From assembly GCA_003512825.1 (NCBI GenBank), contig DOOI01000201.1:1435-7898 (forward strand): a DNA stretch of 6,464 bases, in the 5' to 3' direction. This document shows, one piece after another, positions 1 to 6,464 of this stretch (position 1 is its first letter; every line of letters begins with the position of its first letter). Below the pieces are notes generated by a model, which saw nothing but the letters and a program-made list of their open reading frames with translations, had not been told where the DNA came from and ran no database searches. The position numbers were made by a program, and so were the translations under genes. Source of the DNA: Paracoccaceae bacterium. Its GTDB lineage: Bacteria > Pseudomonadota > Alphaproteobacteria > Rhodobacterales > Rhodobacteraceae.

Positions 1-2798
1 GGAATTGGGAGCCTGTGACACGCCGGAGCGCCGTCAAGCGCGGCACCGCGCAATTGGGGGCGGCCCCTGTGGAGGTGTCAGGCCCAGTCGAATGGGGACG
101 CTATGAATTGGTGGTCGAGCGCACCGAGGGCAATTTCGTGGCCTCATCGCATCAATTCTATGCAGGCTGGTTTGCCCCGGCGGATACGGCGAGCACCCCG
201 GATACGCTGGAGTTGACGCTGGATAAACCGCGGTATCGCCCCGGCGAGGAAGCCGTGCTGCGACTGGTGCCACGTTATGCGGGAACGGCCGTGGTGCAGG
301 TGATGTCGAACCATCTGATTGCCATGGTGACGGCAGAGGTGACAGAGGGCGAGACCTTGTTGCGCCTGCCAGTGACCGAGGAATGGGGCACGGGTGCTTA
401 TGTGACGGCAACTGTGATCCGCCCCATGGAGGTGAGTGCCGGGCGCAATCCGGCGCGGGCGCTGGGCCTCGCGCATGCCGCGATTGACCCCGGAGCCAAA
501 GCGCTGGGCGTTACAATCGACGCGCCCGCAGAAGCGTCGCCACGCGGCAAGCTTGTGGCATCGGTGAAGGTGGCGGGCGTCACACCGGGTGAAGTGGCTT
601 ATGTCACAGTCGCTGCGGTGGATTTGGGGATTTTGAACCTGACGGGCTTTCAAAGTCCGAACCCAGCCCGGCATTATTTTGGCCAGCGCCGTTTGGGCAT
701 GGAGATGCGCGATCTTTATGGGCGGTTGATTGACGGGATGAATGGCGCGGCGGGGCAGGTACGCTCGGGGGGGGATGCATCGGCGCAGATGCGTTTGGAA
801 AGCCCGCCTCCGACCGAGGAATTGCTTGCGACATTCAGTGGCCCGATCGAGGTGGATGCTGAAGGGCGGGCCGAGTTGGCCGTTGATTTGCCAGCGTTCA
901 ACGGCACTGTGCGGCTGATGGCGGTGGCATGGTCGCCGACGGGCGTGGGTCAGGCGGAAGCGGATGTGCTGGTGCGTGACCCAGTGGTGGTGACGGCGTC
1001 ACTGCCGCGCTTTTTGGCACCGGGTGATGCGGCGCGGCTGCTGTTGGAGATTGTCCATGCCACGGGCCCTGCCGGGCGAATGGGGCTTGATGTCTCGGCC
1101 ACTGGTGTGGCGCTTGACGCCACAGCGGTCCCTTCGGGAGTTGATCTGGCGGAAAAGGGAAAAGCGGTGTTTTCGGTGCCGCTGCGCGCTGGAGAGGCGG
1201 GGGATGCCACCCTGCGCGTGGCATTGACCACACCGGACGGGCGGCAATTGGTGAAGGAGGTGCGCCTGGGCGTGCGCGCCAATGATCACGATGTGGCGCG
1301 CACTCAGCGGTTTGACTTGGCGGCAGGCGCGACGTTTACGCTCGATGATGCCGTGTTTGACGGATTGCCGTCTGGCACAGGTGAGGCCGTACTGACGGCG
1401 GGACCATTGGCGCGCTTCAATGCCCCTGCCCTATTGCGCGCGCTTGATCGCTATCCCTATGGCTGCACCGAGCAGGTGACCAGCCAAGCCATGCCGCTTT
1501 TGGCCTTTGGCGATGTGGCACAGGCGTTGGGCATGGGGGGGCAGGCGCAGATTTCGCTTCGGGTGGATCAAGCCGTGGAGCGCGTGCTGTCGCGCCAAGC
1601 CTCCAACGGCGGATTTGGCCTTTGGCGGGCGGATTCGGGAGATTTGTGGTTGGATGCTTATGTGACCGATTTCCTGAGCCGCGCACGCGCAAAGGGGCAT
1701 GCCGTGCCTGACCTTGCCTTCCGGCAGGCAATGGACAACCTCCGCAATCAGGTGAACTACGCCGCTGATTTCGACAAGGGCGGGCAAGATTTGGCCTATG
1801 CGCTAATGATTTTGGCACGCGAGGGCGCTGCGGCGATGGGGGATTTGCGCTATTATGTCGATGTGAAAGGCGATGCGTTCAACAGCCCCTTGGCGGCAGC
1901 GCAACTGGCCACAGCATTGGCGCAATATGGCGATCAAACCCGGGCCGATGCGATGTTTGCCCGAGCAGCACGGATGATTGCCCCTGCGATGCGCGATGAG
2001 AGTGCTCAGGTTTTGCGCGCGGATTATGGCAGCAACTTGCGGGATGCGGCAGGTGTGCTGGCGCTGGCTGTGGCGGCGGGCACGCAGGTGGTCAATCGCG
2101 ATGTTTTGGCGGAGCGGTTGTCGAATGTGGGGCGCGCGCTCTCGACGCAGGAAAGTGCGTGGAGCCTGATGGCAGCGCAGGCGATGGTGGCGGATCCCGG
2201 CCTTTCGGGGATCACATTTGACGGGGTGGCGGAGCCTTTGCCCTTGGCGCGCCGCTCAGCGGCCGAGCTGGGCGCTGCGCTTGCGGTCAAGAATACCCGT
2301 AGCGCGCCTGTCGAGATCACGCTGACCACCTCGGGGGTGCCGGAGGGGCCAGTCGCGGAGGGCGGTTATGGCTATCGGCTGACGCGGGAGTATTTCACCC
2401 CCGATGGCACGCCTGTGGCCGACCTATCGGCGGTGGCGCAAGGGGCGCGGCTGGTGGTGGTTTTGACGGCGATGCCCTTTGAGCAGGGGGGCGCGCGGTT
2501 GATGTTCAACGATCCCTTGCCTGCGGGCTTTGAGATCGACAATCCAACGCTAATGGCGTCTGCCGATGTGGCGGGGTTTGATTGGCTCACGACGGCGCGC
2601 GCAGAAATGGCCGAGTTCCGAGCAGATCGTTTTCTGGCGGCGGTCAACCAAGACGGCGTGGACAAGGTGCAATTGGCCTATACGGTGCGCGCGATTTCAC
2701 CGGGGGTGTATCACCACCCGGCTGCCGTGGTGGAAGACATGTATCGCCCGCAATATCGCGCCAATACGGCTTCGGGCCAACTGGTGGTCATGCAGTGA
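1..2798 (+). CDS. Alpha-2-macroglobulin family protein, thioester type (5'-truncated by window edge)
   Basis: This is the C-terminal half of a bacterial A2M of the E. coli YfhM type, a large periplasmic, usually inner-membrane-anchored lipoprotein that traps proteases. The frame is open to the left edge (codons for NWEP precede the GTG at 15), so the GTG at 15 is not the real start. About 930 residues are visible; family members run to roughly 1,600-1,900. Counting from codon 15: macroglobulin-like beta domains come first. A low-complexity Gly/Arg/Pro stretch at about residues 240-268 is the probable bait region. The A2M domain follows from about 269 (LLATFSGPIEV, then VRLMAVAWSPTG). The thioester motif GCTEQ has its Cys at residue 484 (codon 1464-1466) and is followed by the helical thioester domain (SNGGFGLW from about 530). 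The last part resembles the C-terminal macroglobulin domain and ends with EDMYRPQY. Signal peptide and lipobox lie outside the window. The next gene, pbpC, overlaps by 4 bases, which is typical company for this A2M class. Family identity is certain; the protease-trapping role is inferred from homologues. Confidence 0.95.
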   Translation, partial: NWEPVTRRSAVKRGTAQLGAAPVEVSGPVEWGRYELVVERTEGNFVASSHQFYAGWFAPADTASTPDTLELTLDKPRYRPGEEAVLRLVPRYAGTAVVQVMSNHLIAMVTAEVTEGETLLRLPVTEEWGTGAYVTATVIRPMEVSAGRNPARALGLAHAAIDPGAKALGVTIDAPAEASPRGKLVASVKVAGVTPGEVAYVTVAAVDLGILNLTGFQSPNPARHYFGQRRLGMEMRDLYGRLIDGMNGAAGQVRSGGDASAQMRLESPPPTEELLATFSGPIEVDAEGRAELAVDLPAFNGTVRLMAVAWSPTGVGQAEADVLVRDPVVVTASLPRFLAPGDAARLLLEIVHATGPAGRMGLDVSATGVALDATAVPSGVDLAEKGKAVFSVPLRAGEAGDATLRVALTTPDGRQLVKEVRLGVRANDHDVARTQRFDLAAGATFTLDDAVFDGLPSGTGEAVLTAGPLARFNAPALLRALDRYPYGCTEQVTSQAMPLLAFGDVAQALGMGGQAQISLRVDQAVERVLSRQASNGGFGLWRADSGDLWLDAYVTDFLSRARAKGHAVPDLAFRQAMDNLRNQVNYAADFDKGGQDLAYALMILAREGAAAMGDLRYYVDVKGDAFNSPLAAAQLATALAQYGDQTRADAMFARAARMIAPAMRDESAQVLRADYGSNLRDAAGVLALAVAAGTQVVNRDVLAERLSNVGRALSTQESAWSLMAAQAMVADPGLSGITFDGVAEPLPLARRSAAELGAALAVKNTRSAPVEITLTTSGVPEGPVAEGGYGYRLTREYFTPDGTPVADLSAVAQGARLVVVLTAMPFEQGGARLMFNDPLPAGFEIDNPTLMASADVAGFDWLTTARAEMAEFRADRFLAAVNQDGVDKVQLAYTVRAISPGVYHHPAAVVEDMYRPQYRANTASGQLVVMQ
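2783..2798 (+). promoter_or_regulatory. pbpC ribosome binding site and GTGA stop/start overlap
   Basis: The A2M stop TGA (2796-2798) overlaps a GTG (2795-2797) that is in frame with pbpC. A weak Shine-Dalgarno-like GGTGG sits at 2783-2787, seven bases before the GTG. The overlap suggests translational coupling, with ribosomes finishing A2M re-initiating on pbpC. The ATG at 2790 belongs to the A2M frame and cannot start pbpC. The pbpC frame is open further upstream (an ATG at 2582), but that extension would lie wholly inside the A2M coding sequence and would put 71 atypical residues before the membrane anchor. Confidence 0.7.
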
Positions 2799-4837
2799 CC
2801 AGACGCGGGCCTGCGCTTGGTTTGATTGCGCTGGTGGCAGTGCTTTGGGGGGGAGCGTTTGCGCGCGATAGCGTGACTCAATGGGTGCGCGCGACAGAGA
2901 TGCCGCCCTTGCACCCGGCGAGTTCAGTAGAGGTGCGCGGGCGCATGGGCGGGCTGCTGCGCGCCTATACCGTCGAAGACGGGATTTGGCGACTTGGTGC
3001 CGGACCCGAAGAGGTGGACCCGCGGTTCCTCGCGATGCTTTTGGCATGGGAAGATCGCCGCTTTGCCGAACACGCAGGCGTAGACCTGCGCGCGTTGCTG
3101 CGCGCGGGCTGGCACTCTTTGCGCGCGGGGCGTGTGGTGGCGGGGGGATCAACGCTGACCATGCAGGTGGCGCGGCTATTGGAAGATAGTGGGACGGGGC
3201 GCTGGCCGGGCAAGCTGCGGCAGATCCGTGTTGCCTTGGCCTTGGAGGCGCGGCTGAGCAAAGCGGAAATTCTCGATCTTTACCTGCGGCTTGCCCCCTA
3301 TGGCGGCAATATCGAAGGTATCCGTGCTGCTGCGCTGGTGTGGTTTGGCAAGGAACCCAATCGGCTGACCGCAGCGCAGGCCGCCCTTTTGGTAGCCCTG
3401 CCGCAAGCCCCGGAAGCGCGCCGCCCTGACCGTGCGCCACGCGGTGCGGAAGTTGCGCGCGACCGAGTTTTGGCGCGCATGGCGGCGCTGGGTGTCCTGA
3501 GTAGAGGCGAAGCAGATGCGGCCCTGCAAGAGCCACTCCCGCAGCGACGCCGAGAGTTCCCTCAAATTGCGCCGCATCTGGCCGACCGCGCACGCGCGGC
3601 GCATCCCGAAGCACTGCGACTTGATCTGACGCTGGATGAGGGCGCGCAAGCCAGCCTTGAGCAGTTGGCGCAGAAGGCGTTGCAGGGCCGTGCAGACGAG
3701 ATGTCGATTGCCATTGTGGTTGCCGATCACCAAACGGGCGAGATGCTTGCCTCGGTGGGATCGGGTGGGTTTACCGAAGCGCGGGGTGGGTATGTCGATA
3801 TGACCCAAGCGCCGCGCTCGCCGGGCTCGACATTGAAACCGTTGATCTATGCGATGGCTTTCGATCAGGGGCTGGCCCATCCCGACACGATCTTACCCGA
3901 CCGACCCGTGGCCTTTGGCAGCTATGCGCCGCAGAATTTCGACCGGCAATTTCGCGGTGAGTTGCGGGCCGCTGAGGCGCTGCGGCTTTCTTTAAATATT
4001 CCCGTGGTCTTGATGACCGAATCACTGGGGCCAGCGCGGGTGATGGCGGCCTTGGAGCGGGCCGGGACGCGGCCACGGCTGCCCGGTGGAAAACCTGGGC
4101 TGGCGCTGGCTTTGGGTGGGGTTGGGCTGACTTTGGAAGAGGTGGTGCAGCTTTATGCGGGATTGGCAAATGGGGGCCGGGCGCAACCTTTGATCTGGGC
4201 GCGCAATGGCGCGGAGAGAGAGACTTCGCGGATCGTGTCGCGGGGAGCGGCGTGGCATGTGGGCCATATTCTGGCGGCGATGCCCCCTCCCGCCAACGCG
4301 CCAAATGCGCGGTTGGCCTATAAGACGGGCACTTCTTATGGCCATCGCGATGCTTGGGCGATCGGCTTTGACGGCCAGCATGTGGCAGGTGTTTGGATGG
4401 GACGCCCCGATGGCACGCCTGTGCCCGGCGCCTTTGGTGGGGATTTGGCCGCGCCGCTGCTGTTTGAAGTGTTTCAGCGGCTCAAACCTGCGCTGGCCCC
4501 CCTTGGCCCACCCCCTCCGGAAACCCTGTTGGAGGGCGCGGTTTTGCCGCCGAATTTGCAGCGCTTTCGCTCGCGCCGAGCGCCTTTCGCGGACCCGGAC
4601 GCGCCAGAGCTTGCCTTTCCTCCGGATGCGGCGCGCGTGGCCCTAGATGCGGGGCGGTTGAGTGTGAAGCTGCGCCAAGGTCAGGCCCCGTTCACCGTAA
4701 TGGTTGACGGGAGAGTTTGGAGCACAGGCGAACGGCGCCGGGAATTCGAAGTGGAAGGATTGGAGCGCGGATTTCTCTCTTTGTCGGTGATTGATGCAAC
4801 CGGGCGCGCCGCGCGGGCCAAGGTGCAACTTGACTAG
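2795..4837 (+). CDS. pbpC: Penicillin-binding protein 1C (bifunctional transglycosylase/transpeptidase)
   Basis: This class A penicillin-binding protein, 680 residues from the GTG, polymerises glycan strands from lipid II and carries a transpeptidase domain on the periplasmic face of the inner membrane. An N-terminal hydrophobic segment (about residues 6-23, ALGLIALVAVLWGGAF) is the anchor. The GT51 glycosyltransferase domain follows, with EDRRFAEHAG (catalytic Glu at 86) and GGSTLTMQ at 117-124. The transpeptidase domain has STLK (nucleophile Ser345, Lys348), SLN at 399-401 and KTGT at 510-513, so all catalytic motifs are intact. A C-terminal beta domain from about 605 to 680 fits the BiPBP_C domain typical of PBP1C and helps separate it from PBP1A/1B. 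Its length is somewhat below the 770 residues of the E. coli protein. It is translationally coupled to the upstream A2M gene, a pairing thought to link protease defence with wall repair. In E. coli PBP1C the transpeptidase role is less certain than the glycosyltransferase one; whether both act here is unknown. Confidence 0.95.
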   Translation: MTRRGPALGLIALVAVLWGGAFARDSVTQWVRATEMPPLHPASSVEVRGRMGGLLRAYTVEDGIWRLGAGPEEVDPRFLAMLLAWEDRRFAEHAGVDLRALLRAGWHSLRAGRVVAGGSTLTMQVARLLEDSGTGRWPGKLRQIRVALALEARLSKAEILDLYLRLAPYGGNIEGIRAAALVWFGKEPNRLTAAQAALLVALPQAPEARRPDRAPRGAEVARDRVLARMAALGVLSRGEADAALQEPLPQRRREFPQIAPHLADRARAAHPEALRLDLTLDEGAQASLEQLAQKALQGRADEMSIAIVVADHQTGEMLASVGSGGFTEARGGYVDMTQAPRSPGSTLKPLIYAMAFDQGLAHPDTILPDRPVAFGSYAPQNFDRQFRGELRAAEALRLSLNIPVVLMTESLGPARVMAALERAGTRPRLPGGKPGLALALGGVGLTLEEVVQLYAGLANGGRAQPLIWARNGAERETSRIVSRGAAWHVGHILAAMPPPANAPNARLAYKTGTSYGHRDAWAIGFDGQHVAGVWMGRPDGTPVPGAFGGDLAAPLLFEVFQRLKPALAPLGPPPPETLLEGAVLPPNLQRFRSRRAPFADPDAPELAFPPDAARVALDAGRLSVKLRQGQAPFTVMVDGRVWSTGERRREFEVEGLERGFLSLSVIDATGRAARAKVQLD

Positions 4838-4956
4838 TCAGAGTGCCGCGCGGCGTGACTCGCCCCTGTGACATGTCGACACGTGCTGCATTGTGATTTG
4901 GTCTGCACGCGGGTGTTTTGCGGGCTGACCTGCGCCAGCCCACAAGAAAGGCGCGT
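4838..4956. terminator. Convergent intergenic gap with candidate terminator hairpins (pbpC / pheA)
   Basis: Two transcripts meet in this 119-base gap and three inverted repeats are visible. Just after the pbpC stop, GAGT (4841-4844) pairs with ACTC (4858-4861) around GCC/GGC. CGTGC (4882-4886) pairs with GCACG (4905-4909) across an 18-base loop and is soon followed by TTTT (4916-4919). The best stem is GGGCTG (4922-4927) with CAGCCC (4936-4941) around an 8-base loop; it extends past one mismatch by GTT/AAC-type pairs to about 4916-4947. That last stem lies 15 bases past the pheA stop in the pheA direction, so it could serve both genes. None has a classical stem directly followed by a long T run, so intrinsic termination is plausible but unproven. 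I see no gene here. Confidence 0.35.
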
Positions 4957-5787
4957 TTAGTACCGATCTGGCGAAGCGGGATAGACGCCGAGAATCGCGT
5001 GTTCATGCGTGAAGTAATCAAGTTCCTCCAACGCACGTTTGACATTGGCGTCGTCGGGATGGCCTTCGATGTCGGCATAAAATTGGGTGGCGGTGAAGGA
5101 CCCACCCACCATGTAGCTTTCCAGCTTGGTCATATTGACGCCATTGGTGGCGAAACCGCCCATCGCCTTGAACAGCGCAGCGGGAATATTGCGGACTTCG
5201 AAGATGAAGGTGGTCATCATGCGGTCGGCCCGACGCAGGTGATCGGCCTGCGGTGACATCAACAAAAAGCGGGTCGTATTATGGGCATTGTCCTCGATGT
5301 TTTGCGCCAAAACCTCAAGGCCGTGGATACGCGCGGCGATTTCGGATGCCAGAACACCTTCGCCCGGAAAGCGGTGTTGGGCCAGTTCGGCGGCGGCCCC
5401 GGCACTATCCGCAGCAGCTTCGGCAGCGATACCGTGGGATTTGAGAAAGGTTTTCGCTTGGGGGATCAGCACCAAATGCGCGCGCACCTTCTTGATGTCT
5501 GCCAGTTTGGTGCCCGGCAGGCTCATTAGGGCCACGCGGACCCGCACGAAGACCTCGTCGATGATATTGAGACCGCTTTCCGGCAGCAAACGGTGGATGT
5601 CTGCGACCCGCCCATAGGTCGAGTTTTCGACCGGAAGCATGGCCAAATCGGCGCGCCCGTCGCGGACGGCATCGATGACCTCTTCAAAGGTGGCGCAGGG
5701 GAGTGGCTCCATATCGGGGCGGGCAAGGGCACAGGCTTCGTGGCTATAGGCCCCTAAAGCGCCCTGAAAGGCGATGCGATTGGTCAT
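4957..5787 (-). CDS. pheA: Prephenate dehydratase (monofunctional, with ACT domain)
   Basis: This cytoplasmic enzyme converts prephenate to phenylpyruvate, water and CO2, the step committing chorismate-derived carbon to phenylalanine. The product is 276 residues, the usual size of a stand-alone prephenate dehydratase with no chorismate mutase domain. The catalytic domain runs from about 1 to 180, starting with RIAFQGALGAYS, followed by LPVENSTYGRV at 51-61 and the signature TTRF at 171-174, whose Thr172-Arg173-Phe174 is the catalytic TRF motif. A C-terminal ACT domain (about 192-270) should sense phenylalanine. Its two effector-site motifs are altered: the GALV position reads PAAL (202-205) and the ESRP position reads ESYM (223-226). 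The ATG at 5787 is chosen because GAGGGA precedes it by 5 bases and homology begins there. In-frame ATGs at 5811 and 5913 lack a good ribosome site, and the 5913 start would overlap cycM. The gene is convergent with pbpC and divergent from cycM. Confidence 0.95.
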   Translation of the reverse strand: MTNRIAFQGALGAYSHEACALARPDMEPLPCATFEEVIDAVRDGRADLAMLPVENSTYGRVADIHRLLPESGLNIIDEVFVRVRVALMSLPGTKLADIKKVRAHLVLIPQAKTFLKSHGIAAEAAADSAGAAAELAQHRFPGEGVLASEIAARIHGLEVLAQNIEDNAHNTTRFLLMSPQADHLRRADRMMTTFIFEVRNIPAALFKAMGGFATNGVNMTKLESYMVGGSFTATQFYADIEGHPDDANVKRALEELDYFTHEHAILGVYPASPDRY

Positions 5788-5792
5788 TTTTG

Positions 5793-5798
5793 TCCCTC
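5793..5798 (-). promoter_or_regulatory. Ribosome binding site of pheA
   Basis: On the minus strand GAGGGA lies five bases before the ATG at 5785-5787. It fixes the start of pheA at 5787, because the alternative in-frame ATG at 5811 has no purine-rich stretch ahead of it. Confidence 0.7.
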
Positions 5799-5838
5799 GT
5801 GGAGTTGCCATCGGGCGATTGGTCGCGGTAACTACACC

Positions 5839-5867
5839 TTGCTCGCACGGAGGGGAAGCGATAGATA
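5839..5867 (+). promoter_or_regulatory. Candidate sigma-70 promoter for cycM in the divergent gap
   Basis: The 113-base gap between pheA and cycM (5788-5900) should hold promoters for both genes. On the + strand TTGCTC (5839-5844) and TAGATA (5862-5867) are separated by 17 bases, which would start transcription near 5874 and give a leader of about 27 bases before the cycM ATG. The TTG of the -35 is good but the -10 is weak. The same AT-leaning island reads TATCTA on the minus strand and could serve as a -10 for pheA, although no convincing -35 accompanies it. No clear operator is visible. Confidence 0.3.
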
Positions 5868-5885
5868 CCCGCGCGACGGATACCG

Positions 5886-5891
5886 AAGGGA
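5886..5891 (+). promoter_or_regulatory. Ribosome binding site of cycM
   Basis: AAGGGA lies nine bases before the ATG at 5901. It supports that start over the second in-frame ATG at 5913, which would shorten the residues ahead of the membrane anchor. Confidence 0.6.
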
Positions 5892-5900
5892 CGGCGAACG

Positions 5901-6422
5901 ATGTTTGACACAATGACTCTTACCAAAGTGGTTGGCGCGGTTTGCGGCTCGCTGTTGGTTCTTCTCTTGGGCAAATGGGCAGCTGAGACGCTCTATCATG
6001 TGGGCGCAGGCGGCCATGGCGAAGAGCATGCTCAAGCCTACACAATCGACACAGGGTCCGAAGAGGCCGCTGGGGCTGAAACCGAGACCGTGGATCTGGT
6101 TGCTGTTTTGGCCGCTGGGGATGCAGACAAAGGTGCCAAGGTGTTTTCGAAATGCTCTGCGTGCCACAAGCTTGAAAAAGGTGCGAATGCCACTGGCCCA
6201 TACCTGCATGGTATTGTTGGCCGTGCTGTAGACGCCGCGGAAGGCTTTTCCGGCTACTCGGGCGCATTGGAAAAAGTGGCGGACGTGTGGTCGCCCGAGC
6301 ATCTGTATGCCTTCCTTGAGAACCCCAAGGGGTTTGCGCCCGGCACGAAGATGGCGTTTGCCGGTCTGAAAAAGTCTGAAGATCGCGCGGACCTGATCGC
6401 GTATCTGGCGACGATCAACTAA
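5901..6422 (+). CDS. cycM: Membrane-anchored cytochrome c (c552 / cy type)
   Basis: This 173-residue class I c-type cytochrome is tethered to the inner membrane with its haem domain in the periplasm. Family members of this kind (CycM/c552 of Paracoccus, cy of Rhodobacter) carry electrons from the bc1 complex to aa3 or cbb3 oxidases. An uncleaved hydrophobic anchor lies at about residues 9-24 ([16 protein letters not shown]). A flexible linker of about 45 residues follows, rich in Gly, His, Glu and Ala. The haem domain starts near 72 with [17 protein letters not shown], where Cys85, Cys88 and His89 form the CxxCH site. [13 protein letters not shown] is the usual following loop. Met151 in GTKMAFAGL is the likely sixth haem ligand, and the protein ends with a typical LIAYLATIN helix. 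Length fits the Paracoccus c552 protein closely. It is transcribed away from pheA with no evident functional link. Which oxidase it serves cannot be read from this window. Confidence 0.92.
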   Translation: MFDTMTLTKVVGAVCGSLLVLLLGKWAAETLYHVGAGGHGEEHAQAYTIDTGSEEAAGAETETVDLVAVLAAGDADKGAKVFSKCSACHKLEKGANATGPYLHGIVGRAVDAAEGFSGYSGALEKVADVWSPEHLYAFLENPKGFAPGTKMAFAGLKKSEDRADLIAYLATIN

Positions 6423-6442
6423 TTTCGCGCAGACGCGCGCGC

Positions 6443-6464
6443 AGAAAGGCCGCCCGGCACATCG
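6443..6464 (+). terminator. Possible 5' arm of a cycM terminator cut by the window edge
   Basis: About 20 bases after the cycM stop, the sequence AGAAAGGCCGCCCGGC is followed by ACATCG and the window ends. An A-rich lead into a GC-rich arm is the usual left half of an intrinsic terminator with an AAA/TTT extended stem. The matching right arm, expected to resemble GCCGGGCGGCCTTT, would lie just outside. This is a prediction from half a structure. Confidence 0.3.

Noticed and set aside
2582..2794. Upstream ATG start for pbpC at 2582
   Set aside because: It would add 71 residues wholly inside the A2M coding region with no family resemblance; the GTG at 2795 directly precedes the membrane anchor.
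2697..3614. A 305-codon open frame on the minus strand opposite pbpC
   Set aside because: It is antisense to an intact, motif-complete pbpC, has Arg/Pro/Ala-rich shadow composition and shows no recognisable domain.
3989..4000. AT-rich patch TCTTTAAATATT within pbpC as an internal promoter
   Set aside because: It encodes the conserved SLN motif of the transpeptidase domain and no -35 element is properly spaced from it.
4874..4881. Palindrome TGTCGACA in the pbpC-pheA gap as an operator
   Set aside because: It lies between two gene ends with no promoter nearby, and an 8-base palindrome is common by chance.
4918..5256. A plus-strand frame of 112 codons entering the pheA 3' end
   Set aside because: Most of it is the reverse of pheA, whose coding evidence is overwhelming, and there is no ribosome site before it.
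5934..5951. Possible lipobox around Cys15 of the cytochrome (GAVC)
   Set aside because: Val at -1 does not fit the lipobox, where Gly, Ala or Ser is expected, and the hydrophobic stretch continues past the Cys, so an uncleaved anchor is more likely.
5832..6302. A 156-codon minus-strand frame opposite cycM
   Set aside because: It overlaps a clear cytochrome gene and the divergent promoter region, and its product resembles no family I know.

Overview
The window comes from a high-GC alphaproteobacterium, most probably Rhodobacterales (Roseobacter/Paracoccus-like). The basis is a membrane-anchored cytochrome c of the c552/cy type, a monofunctional prephenate dehydratase with the sequence character I associate with that order, and third codon positions strongly biased to G/C. 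I recognised these families by eye; no search was run.

The layout is compact: four protein genes and two short intergenic gaps. (1) Positions 1-2798, + strand, hold the C-terminal half of a large alpha-2-macroglobulin (A2M) family protein with an intact CTEQ thioester motif. Its reading frame is open at the left edge, so its start lies outside the window. (2) Positions 2795-4837, + strand, hold pbpC, a class A penicillin-binding protein of the 1C type, whose GTG start overlaps the A2M stop codon (GTGA). (3) Positions 4957-5787, - strand, hold pheA (prephenate dehydratase with an ACT domain), convergent with pbpC. (4) Positions 5901-6422, + strand, hold a membrane-anchored cytochrome c (cycM-like), divergent from pheA. 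The 119-base gap between pbpC and pheA contains several weak inverted repeats that could end transcription. The 113-base gap between pheA and cycM must hold the promoters of both. The right edge appears to cut a GC-rich terminator hairpin after its 5' arm.

The A2M and PbpC pair is a known bacterial partnership. The periplasmic A2M is thought to trap invading proteases through its bait region and thioester, while PbpC is thought to repair peptidoglycan when the envelope is breached. The 4-base overlap suggests the two are made together. The other two genes are housekeeping: PheA makes phenylpyruvate for phenylalanine synthesis, and the cytochrome carries electrons between the bc1 complex and terminal oxidases. 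I see no tRNA, rRNA, mobile element, CRISPR array or origin, and no convincing sign of an undescribed system. The observations most worth checking are the A2M bait region with an eight-G run inside it, the tight A2M-pbpC coupling, and the altered ACT-domain motifs of PheA.
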